64,000 bases of DNA from UBA4742 sp963785815 (GCA_963785815.1 CAWAWN010000003.1:496001-560000), one strand, 5' to 3'; shown: positions 15,053 through 24,888, counted from the first letter of the stretch. Program-made: numbers and translations. The notes: generated from the sequence alone by a model not told the origin.

Positions 15053-17256
15053 GCCTGCCCGTACCCGTCCTCGACGACCGCACCTACGCCCAGCTGGTGA
15101 CCGAGCTCACCAGCCGCATCGCCACCTACACGCCCGAGTGGACAGACCAGGGGGCCAGCGACCCGGGCATCACCCTGCTCGAGCTCTTCGCCTTCCTGGG
15201 CGAGAACCTCCTGTTCCGCTTCAACCAGATCCCCGACGCCACCAAGCTCTGGCTGCTGCGACTGCTCCAGGTGCCGCCCGAGCCCGGTCGTCCGGCCTCG
15301 GGGCTGGTCACGCTGGACCCCGCCGACCCCACCGCCGCGGCCCCGGTGGTCGACGCCGGCACCCGGCTGCAGGCCGGGTCGCTGCCCTTCGAGACGCTCG
15401 AGGACCTGGTCTCGCTGCCGGTGGTGACCCGGGCGGTCGTCAAGCTGTCGGCCCCGGCCCCCACCGATCCCGAGCTGCTGGCCGGGGTGGAGCGGGCCAT
15501 CGACGCCATCGGGGGGCTGGGGGCCGACCAGCAGCCCCAGTGCTACAACGCCTCGGTCCTCCAGGCCGCCCCGGGCCAGCCCGGCGTGGCGTCGCTGGAC
15601 GTCCCCGACGCGGTCGACGGGACGCTGTGGATCCCGGTCATCGCCGCGGCCGGGGTGACGGTGGCGCAGCTGCTGACCCCGACGGGTCCCCTCGACGGCA
15701 CCACCCTCAACCTGGGCGTGGTCCTCGACGACCGGTACCCGACCATCGACCAAGTCGATCCCTGCAAGGGGCTCGACCCCGTGCCACCGCCGGGGGCGGC
15801 GGCGCCCCCCCCGCAGCTGGTGTGGCAGGCCTCCACCAGCGACACCACCACCGACCGCGCCGGCGTCGAGCAGCCGGTCTACGTCCCGCTCGAGGTGGTG
15901 GGTGACTCCAGCGCCTCGCTCACCACCAGCGGCGTGGTCCGCCTCGAGCTGCCGGCCGGGCTGGTGGTGGGCTCGTCGCTGCTCGGCACCTTCCCCGACC
16001 CCGACCCCGACCTGGCCGGCACCGGCACCCTCCCGCCGGTGCTCGACGACGACCCGCCGGTGGTCTTCTGGTTGCGGGCCTACCCGCCGGCCGGGGCCCC
16101 GCCCATCGGCGCCCTCAGCTGGGTCGGGCCCAACGCGGTGGGCGTGGACCAGATGCAGACGGTGGGCCCCGAGTTCGTGGGCACCGGCACGGGCCAACCC
16201 AGCCAGGCCCTGGCCCTGGTGCACCCGTCGGTCGACGCGGCCAGCCTCGACCTGCAGGTGGAGGAGCCCGGGGGGTGGACCAGCTGGCAGCAGGTGGAGA
16301 CCCTGGCCGCGTCGGGCCCCGACGACCGGGTGTACGTGCTCGACGCGGCCAGCGGCACGGTCACGTGCGGCGACACCGTGCGGGGCCACGCCTTCGGCTA
16401 CGGACAGCGCATCCGGGCCCGCACCTATCGCTGCGGTGGGGGCTCGGCGGGCAACGTCGCCCCCAAGGCCATCTCCACCATCACCAGCGCGGCCCAGGTG
16501 GAGGTGGTCAACCCCCTGGCCATGACCGGCGGGGCCGATCCCGAGACCATCGCCGATGCCCTGACCCGGATCCCCGGCGAGTTCGCCCGCCACGAGCGGG
16601 CCGTGACCGCCGACGACTTCGCCCAGCTGGCGGCCGTCGTGGGGGTGGGGCGGGCCGAGTGCCTGCCCCACTTCTACCCGCCCACCCGCGACCTGCAGGC
16701 CGCCGGGGTGGTGAGCGTGGTGGTGTGGCCCGACGTCGACCTGGTGCACCCGGACGCCCCGGTGCCCGACCAGGCCCTGCTGGGGGCGGTGTGCGCCGAG
16801 CTGGACGGGCGGCGGCTCGTCACCACCGAGCTCTACGTGATCCCGCCCACCTACCGGCCCGTGGCCATCTCGGTCGGGGTGGCGGTCAAGCCGGGCTTCA
16901 GCGGCACCGCCGTGTGCCGATGGGTCGAGAAGGTCCTGCGCCAGTACCTGGCCCCGCTGCCCCCCTACGGCCCCGACGGGCGGGGATGGCCGATGGGCCA
17001 GCGGGTGTTCGCCCCCGAGCTGCTGGCGGTCGCCCTCCAGGTCGACGGCATCGACTACCTGCAGGACCTGCGGGTGTCGGGTCCCGACGACCGCGGCACG
17101 TGGGTGGAGGGCACCGTCACGCTCCAGCCCTGGGAGGTGGTGCAGGTCACCGAGCTGACCGTGGTGGTGGGCGCCGCCCTCGAACCGGGCCAGCCCGTCC
17201 CGGCCCCGGCCACCCCGAGCCTGGTGCCCATCCCCGTGCCGCCGGAGGCGTGCTGA
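15049..17256 (+). CDS. Baseplate wedge protein, gpJ-like (Pvc11/Afp11-like)
   Basis: The 735-residue product is a gpJ/gp6-type wedge protein. It begins with VLDDRTYAQLVTELTSRIAT and TPEWTDQGASDPGITLLELF, the conserved N-terminal motif of the putative baseplate assembly family, followed by AFLGENLLFRFNQIPDATKL. The C-terminal half has ALTRIPGEFARHERAVTADD, DFAQLAAVVGVGRAECLPHF and a repeated-strand ring domain. Six-fold wedge dimers of this protein surround the hub. GTGA overlap upstream and TGATG overlap downstream tie it into the baseplate operon. Length is within the family range. Confidence 0.93.
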   Translation: MSLPVPVLDDRTYAQLVTELTSRIATYTPEWTDQGASDPGITLLELFAFLGENLLFRFNQIPDATKLWLLRLLQVPPEPGRPASGLVTLDPADPTAAAPVVDAGTRLQAGSLPFETLEDLVSLPVVTRAVVKLSAPAPTDPELLAGVERAIDAIGGLGADQQPQCYNASVLQAAPGQPGVASLDVPDAVDGTLWIPVIAAAGVTVAQLLTPTGPLDGTTLNLGVVLDDRYPTIDQVDPCKGLDPVPPPGAAAPPPQLVWQASTSDTTTDRAGVEQPVYVPLEVVGDSSASLTTSGVVRLELPAGLVVGSSLLGTFPDPDPDLAGTGTLPPVLDDDPPVVFWLRAYPPAGAPPIGALSWVGPNAVGVDQMQTVGPEFVGTGTGQPSQALALVHPSVDAASLDLQVEEPGGWTSWQQVETLAASGPDDRVYVLDAASGTVTCGDTVRGHAFGYGQRIRARTYRCGGGSAGNVAPKAISTITSAAQVEVVNPLAMTGGADPETIADALTRIPGEFARHERAVTADDFAQLAAVVGVGRAECLPHFYPPTRDLQAAGVVSVVVWPDVDLVHPDAPVPDQALLGAVCAELDGRRLVTTELYVIPPTYRPVAISVGVAVKPGFSGTAVCRWVEKVLRQYLAPLPPYGPDGRGWPMGQRVFAPELLAVALQVDGIDYLQDLRVSGPDDRGTWVEGTVTLQPWEVVQVTELTVVVGAALEPGQPVPAPATPSLVPIPVPPEAC

Positions 17257-19543
17257 TGGCCGCCATCCGGGACCTGGCCGCGGTGTGCACCGCCGACGGC
17301 TGGCTGCGCTGCGGCCACATCGACACCGCGCTCGACCAGGCCGAGGGGGTGGTGTCGTTGGCCTGGCAGGACCCGGCCGAGACGGCATGGCCGCCGGACG
17401 CGCCCCCGGCGTCGGCCGGGCTGGCCTTCGACCCCGGGGGCTGCCTCTACCACGGAGACCTGGACACCGGGCAGGTGCAGTGGATCCCCTGGCGCCTGTC
17501 CGACCCGCTCGAGTTGCGGGGTGCGTCGGCGGTGGCCGTCGACCTGCTGGCCCCGGCGCCGGTGGGCTCGTTCGGCCAGTTCCAGCCGGTGCCGCCGACC
17601 GAGCCCACGCCCAGCCTGGTCCCGTCGTCGTTGGCGCTGGACTGGGATCAGCACCTGTTCGTCCTGGACGACACCACCGCCACCATCTGGGTGTTCGACC
17701 TGGATGCCCGGCGGGTCATCCGCCAGCTCCACCTCGACCCCCCGGCGGTCGACCTGGCCGGCCAGGCCGGCATCGTGATGGTGGCGGTGGCCGACCGGTC
17801 CCACCCGTTGGTGCGCCTGGGGCGCGGCGCCAGCCCGAACCGGTCCCGGTGCCGTCCGCCGCCCTGGTCGGCGTGGACGCGGCTGCCGTGCCGGCCCGGG
17901 TGGCCGCCGACCCGGCCGGGCACATCTGGATGTTGTGGCGGGCGCCCGACGGGTCCAGCTGGGCCGTGCCCGCCCAGGACGACCGCACGACCCGCCCGAT
18001 CGGGCCCCTCACCGGAGCCACCGACCTCGAGCTCGACGGGGACGGTCGGATCGTGGTGGCCGGCCCCCCCGGCGCCGACCTGCGGGTGTTCGTGCCCGTG
18101 GAGGGGGTGGAGTCCGAGCAGCCGCCGCTGCGGGCCCGCAACTACGACGGCCGGGGGATCGTGCGCACGCCCGACGGGCGCATCGGCTTCTGGACGCCGG
18201 CCGGCATGCGCCTGGCCGTGGCCGCCCGACTGGTCTACTCGGCCCGCGGCCAGGTCGACCTGTTCGAGCTCGACGGGCGCGACTACCAGCGACGGTGGGG
18301 TCGGATCTTCGTGGATGCCTGCATCCCCGACGGCACCTCGGTGCGCGTGTCGTTCGTGACCGCCGACGACGAGCCCGGGGTCGGGGCGGTGGACGGCCCG
18401 AGCGTGGTGCGCACCCTGCCGGCCAACGTCGACCCGTCGGATCCCCGCGTGCCGGCACCCGAGCCCCCGCTGGTGGCCGTCGACCTGGCGCCCCGGCTGG
18501 ACGCCACCAGCCAGGTCCTGCACCGGCGGGAGGTGGGGGGCGACGTGGCCTGGGCCCCGCCCATGTTGGCCTCGGACGGCACGACGCTGCCCTTCGAGAC
18601 CTACGAGGGCGTGGTCTCGGCTCCCCCCGGGCGGTGGCTCTGGCTGCGCCTGGAGCTCACCGGCACCACCGCCCTCACCCCCCGGGTCCGAGCCGTGCGG
18701 GTGGAGTACCCCGGCACCGACTGGCTGGCCCGCCTGCCCAGGGCCTACTCGGCCGACCCGGGGTCGACCGACTTCCTGTTCCGCTTCCTGTCGCTCATGG
18801 ACGGGGAGCTCAACGACATGGATGCCCGGGCCGAGCAACGGGAGCTGGTGCTCGACCCTCACGGTGCGCCGGCCGAGATGCTGCCCTGGGTGGCCAGCCT
18901 GATCGGGCTCACCCTCGACGAGCGCTGGAGCGAGGCGGCGCGCCGACAGGTGCTGGCCGAGGCCATCTGCCTGTTCCGTCGCCGTGGCACCCTCGGGGCG
19001 CTGACCCGGATGCTCGAGATCTACCTGGGGGTGGCCCCGGTCATCGTCGAGCGGTGGCGCCTCCGAGGCGTGGGCGGGGCGTTGGTGGGCGGGTCCGATC
19101 CGACCTCTCCGTACGCCACGGGGGCGGGGTTGGCCAACTCGGTGGTCGGCTTCGGCATGCGGGTGGGCGGCGCGGTCGGGGACCAGGCCCCCGACGTGGT
19201 GGGCGGGGGCTCGGTCGACGACGCCTTCACCACCCATGCCCACCGGTTCACCGTCGTCATCCCCCGACTGCTCGACGACGAGCAGCGCCAGACCGTGGCC
19301 GACCTGCTGGACCTGCACCGGCCGGCGCACACCCTCTACGACCTGTGCACGGTGGGCGCAGGCATGCGGGTGGGCATGGGGTTGCACGTGCAGCTCACGT
19401 CGGTGGTGGGCCCGAGCGCAGGCTGGCGCGAGCTCGAGGTGGGCGGCTCCGTCCTGGGCGCCGACGCCGTGATCGGCCGGCCGCAGCAGGGCCTGCGCCC
19501 GGGCGGGTCCCGCCTGGGCATCGATTCGAGGACAGACACGTGA
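17256..19543 (+). CDS. Baseplate protein gpI-like (Pvc12/Afp12) with propeller-like N-terminus; apparent frameshift
   Basis: Two frames must be joined. The first, from ATG 17256, codes convincingly to about 17822 (AGIVMVAVADRSHPLVRLG). The second, -1 relative to it, continues from about 17822 (RRQPEPVPVPSAALVGVDAA) to 19543. Restoring one G in the four-G run at 17819-17822 gives a 762-residue protein. Residues 1-~420 contain repeated short strand motifs (LAFDPGGCLYHGD, LALDWDQHLFVLDD, DPAGHIWMLWRAPDG) suggesting a beta-propeller. The C-terminal ~250 residues contain the gpI signature: DWLARLPRAYSADPGSTDFL, MLPWVASLIGLTLDERW, ICLFRRRGTLGALTRMLEIY. gpI closes the wedge. The shift may be a sequencing error or a real lesion. 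Confidence 0.8.
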
Positions 19544-19614
19544 GCGACGTTGCGAGGACCAGACACGTGAGCGTGTCCGCGAGGGCCGAGACGTGAGCGT
19601 GTCGGCGCGGGTCG
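19534..19614. repeat. Three imperfect ~27-bp tandem repeats spanning stop and start codons
   Basis: Units at 19534-19560, 19561-19588 and 19589-19614 share AGACACGTGAGCG and a GCGAGG-type end. The first contains the gpI stop overlapped by GTG 19540; the third contains the GTG of the tape-measure gene. An 18-codon open frame runs from GTG 19540 to TGA 19596, overlapping both the previous stop (GTGA) and the next start (GTGA). The repeats look like duplications of the tape-measure gene's own start region that kept stop/start coupling. Confidence 0.7.
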
Positions 19615-21242
19615 ACACCCTGACGTTGCAGTGGCGGCCGGCGACGCCCGACCTGGTGGACGAGGCCCGCTTCGCGCGCGTCGGCCAGGCCCTGGCCGCC
19701 GACGCCCTCGACGCCGCCTTCGACGGTGTCGACAGCGACCCCGACGAGCTGATCTGCATCCGCCGGCTGGTGCTCGACCCGGTTCGGGCCGGCGCCGACG
19801 ATGCGGATCAGGAGCTGATCCACCTCATCCGCCAGGCCGTGGCCGGGTCGCTGCACCGGACCTTGGCCGCGGGCGGCGACGAGGTCGTGCGCTACCGATC
19901 GCGGGCGGAGGCTCGAGCCGACGCGCTGGTCTCGCTGGGTGCCGGTGACCGCTCCCGCCGGTGGGCCTGGCGGCAGCTGGACCTGTGGCCGCTGGATGAC
20001 GGCCCGGTCGATCCGGGCGCGGCCATGGCCCTGGTCCTCGACCGCGACCGGGACGTGTTGGCCCCGGTGCTGGCCGACCTGGAGCCCGCGGCGTTGGACG
20101 CGGTGGTCCAGGTCCTGGGCCCGGATCGACTGGGAGCTCTGGCCCGTCGTCGCTGGCCCGACGTCTGGGACGAGCTGAGCGACTGGCCCCACCAGCTGTC
20201 GGACCGGGAGCCCACTGACGCCGACCTGGGTCTGGCCGTCCCCGCCCTGGGTCGCTCGCCGTTGGGCCGCCGCCTGCTGGCGGGGCCGGCGTGGCCCGGC
20301 CCGACCCTGGCCACCCTGGCCCTGCTGGCGGTGCTGGCCGCCGAGCCGTCGCTGGCCGATGGGGATCCGGCGGCGGTGCCCACCTGGCCGGGGGCGGCGG
20401 TGGCGCTGGTGCTGGCCCGCGCCGCCCGGGGGCTGTCGAGCGGCGGGGACGAGGGTCCGGGCCAGGTTGCCGATCCCACCGCCGCCTCGCCGCAGCCCCC
20501 GACGACCGGGCTCGACGCGGGTGAGGCCCTGCTGGCTGGCGCCCACCCCCTCGAACCGGCGGCAACCACGTGCGCTGAGCGCACGTGGTTGCCGCCGGAT
20601 GGCGGGTCGGTTGGTGGTGGCGTGGCCAATCCGCCCGTCCTCGGCGCGATCGACGACCAGGCCGAAGCGCTTGCCGACCAGGTTCGTGGGACGCGCCGGT
20701 TCGCCACCGACTGGGCCGGCCTGCTCTTCCTGTTGCCGTTGGTCGAGCGGTCCGGCCTGGTGGGGCGCGTGCTCGGCGGCCCATCCGCGGAGGTCGGGGT
20801 GCGCCGGGTCCTCTACGCCGTGGGCCGGGCGCTGGCTCGGCGGTTGGTCGACGCGCCGGACGGCCTGGACCCCTCCGATCCGGCTTTGCTGGTCTTCTGC
20901 GGTCTGGCCCCGGGGCACGAGCCTCCCTGTCGGGTGATGTCCGATCGGGACGGCTCGCCGCCCGACGCCCTCGGGCTCGGCGCCCAGGCCGAGGAGGAGG
21001 CCGCCCGCCTGGTGGTGGAGCTGCGCCGGTCGTTGGTGCCCGACCCCCTGGCCGATGCCGAGACGTCCGAGCTGCTGCGCGCCGTGTGCGCCCGACGAGC
21101 ACTCGTGGTGCCCGACCCCGGGTGGATCGACGTGCACCTGGCCCTCGATGACGTGTCGACCGCGGTGCGCCGGGCCGGCCTGGACCTCGATCCCGGCTAC
21201 CGGTCGTGGCTGGGCGTGGTCGTGAGGTTCCGCTATGCGTGA
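19593..21242 (+). CDS. Putative eCIS tape-measure protein (Pvc14/Afp14-like)
   Basis: The 549-residue product begins VDTLTLQWR, then ELICIRRLVLDPV, and has Leu-rich helices throughout (LATLALLAVLAAEPS, WAGLLFLLPLVERSGLVGRV, LLRAVCARRALVVPDPGWID). This resembles the CIS tape-measure family, whose N-terminus has the strand pattern xRLxLD and which sets tube length. The family assignment is moderate. The gene lies between gpI and the AAA+ ATPase, where Pvc14 lies. A linker at residues ~322-335 (PAATTCAERTWLPP) is encoded by a perfect 43-bp palindrome. GTG start 19593; the stop overlaps the ATPase start by 8 bases. Confidence 0.72.
   Translation: MSVSARVDTLTLQWRPATPDLVDEARFARVGQALAADALDAAFDGVDSDPDELICIRRLVLDPVRAGADDADQELIHLIRQAVAGSLHRTLAAGGDEVVRYRSRAEARADALVSLGAGDRSRRWAWRQLDLWPLDDGPVDPGAAMALVLDRDRDVLAPVLADLEPAALDAVVQVLGPDRLGALARRRWPDVWDELSDWPHQLSDREPTDADLGLAVPALGRSPLGRRLLAGPAWPGPTLATLALLAVLAAEPSLADGDPAAVPTWPGAAVALVLARAARGLSSGGDEGPGQVADPTAASPQPPTTGLDAGEALLAGAHPLEPAATTCAERTWLPPDGGSVGGGVANPPVLGAIDDQAEALADQVRGTRRFATDWAGLLFLLPLVERSGLVGRVLGGPSAEVGVRRVLYAVGRALARRLVDAPDGLDPSDPALLVFCGLAPGHEPPCRVMSDRDGSPPDALGLGAQAEEEAARLVVELRRSLVPDPLADAETSELLRAVCARRALVVPDPGWIDVHLALDDVSTAVRRAGLDLDPGYRSWLGVVVRFRYA
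20556..20598. repeat. Perfect 43-bp inverted repeat inside the tape-measure coding sequence
   Basis: Arms of 21 bases (left arm CCGGCGGCAACCACGTGCGC plus T) flank a single central G at 20577 with no mismatch. The element keeps the reading frame and encodes PAATTCAERTWLPP. The right arm resembles an intergenic stretch at 777-815 and, weakly, one at 2712-2751. As RNA it would form a very stable hairpin in the middle of the transcript. Confidence 0.9.
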
Positions 21243-23505
21243 CCTGCTCGTGCTGCCCCCCAGCCCGGTCATCGGCGCGGCCCGCTCCCGGCGGCCCCAG
21301 CCTGGCCGGCCCACGGAGCCCGATGTCGGCCCCGACCCGGCCGATCCGACGGCCGCGCCGCCGCACCGCCTGCACCTGGCGGCTCGCCGCCTGGCCGGGC
21401 GCTTGGCCGTGCTGGTCGACCAGCTGGACGCGGCCGGCCCGCTCGACCCGGCCCGGTCGGCCGGGTCGGCGCCCGCCGACTTCCTGCGCTGGCTGGCGGC
21501 GGGAACGGGCCCGGACCCGGTGGACGGGTCGGTCCTCGACCTGCCCCCGCGCTCGGGCCCCGACCCCATCGACCGGGCCGTGGCCCGGCTGGGCCTCGAC
21601 CCGCTCGACGTGGACCTGTTGGTCCTGGCCGGCCTGCCCGACGAGCACGAGGGCCTGGCTGCGGTGTGCCGGGCGCTGCACCCCGACAGCCGACCCGAAG
21701 CCACCACCGGGGTGGCCGGCGCCCTGGCGGACCTGGGGCTGTTGGCTGGCCCGCCTCGGCTGGGTGGCGAACCCGCCCCGATCGATCGGGAGCTGGTCCG
21801 GCATCGGCTCACCGGCGGGCCGCTGGCTCGCCACGGGCTCGTCCGGGTGGACGGGATGGCGCGGTTCTGGGAGGCGGACCTCCGCCCGGGACCGGGCATC
21901 TGGCCGGCGTTGCGCGACGGGGACGTGGGGGTGCCCGGCTGGCGTCCGCTGGCCCTGCCCGACGCGCCGTGGGGGTTGGAGGACTGGTTCGACGACGACC
22001 GCACCCGGGCCGCGGCCGAGGCGGTGGCCCGGCTCGAGTCGGTGGTCGTGCTGGTGGTGGCCGATCGGTCCCGGGCCGGCGCCGCCCGCCTGGCCGCCCT
22101 GGCCCGGTCCTGCGGCCACGAGGTCCTGGCCGTGCAGGCGGGGGCCGCTGCCGACCCCTCGGCCTGGGAGCGCGCCGCGCTCCAGGCGGTGCTGGCCGGT
22201 CGGGTGCCGCTGGTCGAGGCGAGCGACCACGACGTCGACCTCTCCGGGCTCGACCCCCGCGGCCCGCTGCTGGTCAGCCTGGTCGGCGCCGGGTCGTCGT
22301 CGGTGCGGGCCTGGCCCACCCCGGTGCTGCGCCTCGAGCTGACCCTGCTCGACGCGTCCCAGCGGGCCCGGGCGGTGGCCGGCGCGCTGCCCGAGTTGTC
22401 GACCCCCCAGGCCGACCCGAGCCGCACCGGTCCGATGCACGCCGGTCCGGTGGTGGGACCGGCCACCGTCCAGCCGGCGGACCTGGCCGAGGTGGCCCTC
22501 GACCTGCGCACCGCCGCCGCCCTCCGGCGTCGGGTCGGCCGGGGCGCGGCGGACGGGGTGTCGCTCGACGAGCTCGTCCGGGCCCTCGACCACCACCCGG
22601 CCCACCAGTCCCCGCCCGGCGCGGTGCTCATCCACCCGCGGGCCGGCTGGGACGACCTGGTGCTGGCCGACGAACCCCGCGCTCAGCTGGTCGAGGCCGC
22701 CCAGCGCCTGGCCCAGGCCCCTCGGGTGATCGACGACTGGGGCTTCCTGGCTGGCCGGGCCGGCGGGCGCGGGCTGCGCCTGCTCTTCTGCGGCCCGCCG
22801 GGGACGGGCAAGACGTTGGCCGCCGAGGTGCTGGCCGCCACGCTCGGACGGGACCTGCTGGTGGTGGACCTGTCCCGTCTGGTCTCGAAGTGGGTGGGGG
22901 AGACGGAGAAGAACCTGGCCGCCACCTTCGAGGCGGCCGAGCGCTCGGGTGCAGCCTTGCTGTTCGACGAGGCAGACGCCCTGTTCGGCCGTCGAACCGA
23001 GGTGGGCGACGCCCGCGATCGCTACGCCAACCTGGAGACGGCCTACCTGCTGGCCCGCATCGAGCGCTTCGACGGGCTGGTGGTCCTGGCCACCAACTTG
23101 CGCCAGAACCTCGACGCCGCCTTCGCCCGCCGGCTCGAGTTCATCGTCACCTTCGACCTGCCCGACCCCGAGCGCCGGGCCCGGCTGTGGCGGCGGCACC
23201 TGCCGCCCGGCGCCCCCCTGGGTCCCGACGTCGACCTCGCCGATCTGGCGGCGCGCTATCCGCTGTCCGGTGGGCTCATCCGCAACGCGGCGGTGGCCGC
23301 CGCCTTCCTGGCCGCCACCGATGCCACGCCCATCACCGGCGAGCACCTGATCCACGCCGTGCGCCGGGAGTTCGCCAAGGCCGGCCAGAACTTCCCCGGA
23401 CCGCCGCCGCGTCCGGGGCGCCGACCTCCCACCGCACCGTCCACCGCACCGTCCACCGCATCGTCATCAGCCAAGGAGTGGCCATGTCCTCACCTGCGAC
23501 CGTGA
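21235..23505 (+). CDS. eCIS AAA+ ATPase (Pvc15/Afp15-like)
   Basis: The 756-residue product has a long N-terminal region with a partial, degenerate first ATPase-like domain (residues ~250-370, VVVLVVADRSRAGAARLAAL) and one complete AAA+ domain. That domain has Walker A GPPGTGKT at residues ~520-527, Walker B ALLFDEADALFG at ~575, sensor-1 VVLATN, arginine-finger-like RRLEF and sensor-2 GGLIRNA. eCIS clusters encode this FtsH/Cdc48-like ATPase, which is needed for assembly or cargo loading. The last ~35 residues are Pro/Ser/Thr-rich and overlap the next gene by 22 bases. The start ATG 21235 lies inside the tape-measure gene. Confidence 0.93.
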   Translation: MRDLLVLPPSPVIGAARSRRPQPGRPTEPDVGPDPADPTAAPPHRLHLAARRLAGRLAVLVDQLDAAGPLDPARSAGSAPADFLRWLAAGTGPDPVDGSVLDLPPRSGPDPIDRAVARLGLDPLDVDLLVLAGLPDEHEGLAAVCRALHPDSRPEATTGVAGALADLGLLAGPPRLGGEPAPIDRELVRHRLTGGPLARHGLVRVDGMARFWEADLRPGPGIWPALRDGDVGVPGWRPLALPDAPWGLEDWFDDDRTRAAAEAVARLESVVVLVVADRSRAGAARLAALARSCGHEVLAVQAGAAADPSAWERAALQAVLAGRVPLVEASDHDVDLSGLDPRGPLLVSLVGAGSSSVRAWPTPVLRLELTLLDASQRARAVAGALPELSTPQADPSRTGPMHAGPVVGPATVQPADLAEVALDLRTAAALRRRVGRGAADGVSLDELVRALDHHPAHQSPPGAVLIHPRAGWDDLVLADEPRAQLVEAAQRLAQAPRVIDDWGFLAGRAGGRGLRLLFCGPPGTGKTLAAEVLAATLGRDLLVVDLSRLVSKWVGETEKNLAATFEAAERSGAALLFDEADALFGRRTEVGDARDRYANLETAYLLARIERFDGLVVLATNLRQNLDAAFARRLEFIVTFDLPDPERRARLWRRHLPPGAPLGPDVDLADLAARYPLSGGLIRNAAVAAAFLAATDATPITGEHLIHAVRREFAKAGQNFPGPPPRPGRRPPTAPSTAPSTASSSAKEWPCPHLRP

Positions 23506-24827
23506 CCGAGTTCCGCGCCGAGGCCAAGGCCCAGGCCGACCAGACCGTCAACGCCCTGCAGTCCCAGCTCGCCCAGCTCAACCTGGATGTGACCGGCACC
23601 GAGGCGGCCTTGGTGGCGGCGACCAAGCAGGTGGCGGCCGACCAGCAGGCCAACGCCAAGCTGCGCGTCCAGCTCTCCCAGGCGGCCCTGCCCTCCGACG
23701 CGGCCAACCTGGTGGCCGAGCTGCAGGCCAACCTCATCCAGTCCCGCATCGACCAGGCCGCGTTGGGTGCGGCCACCGATGCGGCGACGGCCGCCAGCCG
23801 GGCGCAGGCCGCGGCCACCGCGGCGCTGGCCGCGGCGCTGGCCACCCAGACCCAGGCGGGCACCGACCTGGCCGCGGCCCAGGCCGACGACAACCTGATG
23901 GCCCAGTGGACCAACACGGTGCAGTCGCCGGCCGTGACCGCCGCCCTGGCCAGCGCCGCCCCCGCCGCCGTCACCCCGTTGGTGTCCGCGGCCACCAACG
24001 CGCTGGAGGCGGCCATCGGCACCGGCATGGTGGCCCTGTTCGAGCACCGCCGCACGGATTGGGAGGCCGACCACCAGGCCGTGCAGAGCTCGGTGACGGC
24101 GGCCGCGGCGGCGATGGCCGCGGCCCAGACCGCCCAGGCACCGCTGGCCGGGGCCCTGACCACGGCGGCGGGGGCCTACCAGGTGGCCCGCCAGGCGCTG
24201 GCCGACCTGGCCCAGAACGCGGCCACGGAGGCCGCCGCGGCCGTGGCCACCCTGCAGGCGGCCGCCACCGTCGGCCCGCTGCCGCCCGACGAGCTGGCGG
24301 CACTGGCCGCGGCCAAGTCGGCAGCCGCGGCCCAGGTCACCCCGGAGGCGAAGGTGGCCACGGCCAAGACCAAGGTCCGGGCCGATCTGGCCGCCATCGA
24401 CGCCACCACGCTGACCAACCTGCAGACCATCCCCGACTTCGACGGCGACACCGACCCGGCCACGTCGTCGGACCGCGCCAAGCTGACCACCGACCAGGCC
24501 TCGGTGGCCTCGGCCGTGGCCGGGGTGGACGAGACCAAGATCGCGGCCTGGGAGGTGCTGATCCCGGCCTCGGTGATGTCGCTGCTGGTGGCCGTGGTGG
24601 AGGCCGAATCCACGCTGGGTGACCTCGGCGCCGTCGACGTGACCACCGTGCTGGGCAACCTGGCCACCGCCGCCGCCACCTACGGCGCCGCCCTGGAGGC
24701 CGACTGGACGCACCAGCGATGCCTGACCGTGCTGGGCGACGAGCTGGCCCGTCGCCAGGACGACTGGGAGGCCGCCGGTCGGGTGGCCTCCCAGCGCGAG
24801 GACGCCGCCATCCGCGGCGCCTCCTGA
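23484..24827 (+). CDS. Ala-rich coiled-coil eCIS-associated protein
   Basis: The 447-residue product is almost entirely predicted helix. It has heptad-rich segments (ADQTVNALQSQLAQLNLDVT, LVAATKQVAADQQANAKLRV), long Ala runs, and a C-terminal WTHQRCLTVLGDELARRQDD segment. There is no signal peptide, enzymatic motif or true membrane helix; VMSLLVAVVEA is hydrophobic but short. AAGGAG lies 5 bases before ATG 23484, and the start overlaps the ATPase gene. The position just after the ATPase suggests a structural, scaffold or inner-tube role. No known family could be named. An alternative is that it is a cargo or a second ruler protein. Confidence 0.7.
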   Translation: MSSPATVTEFRAEAKAQADQTVNALQSQLAQLNLDVTGTEAALVAATKQVAADQQANAKLRVQLSQAALPSDAANLVAELQANLIQSRIDQAALGAATDAATAASRAQAAATAALAAALATQTQAGTDLAAAQADDNLMAQWTNTVQSPAVTAALASAAPAAVTPLVSAATNALEAAIGTGMVALFEHRRTDWEADHQAVQSSVTAAAAAMAAAQTAQAPLAGALTTAAGAYQVARQALADLAQNAATEAAAAVATLQAAATVGPLPPDELAALAAAKSAAAAQVTPEAKVATAKTKVRADLAAIDATTLTNLQTIPDFDGDTDPATSSDRAKLTTDQASVASAVAGVDETKIAAWEVLIPASVMSLLVAVVEAESTLGDLGAVDVTTVLGNLATAAATYGAALEADWTHQRCLTVLGDELARRQDDWEAAGRVASQREDAAIRGAS

Positions 24828-24888
24828 CGAGCAGACGGCGACGAGTTGACCGGGACGAACGCAGGACTGAGGACGTGAGGAGCCGACC

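Noticed and set aside
19395..23355. Open frames of 1078 and 1176 residues on the minus strand
   Set aside because: They mirror the tape-measure and ATPase genes, which carry recognisable domains on the plus strand.
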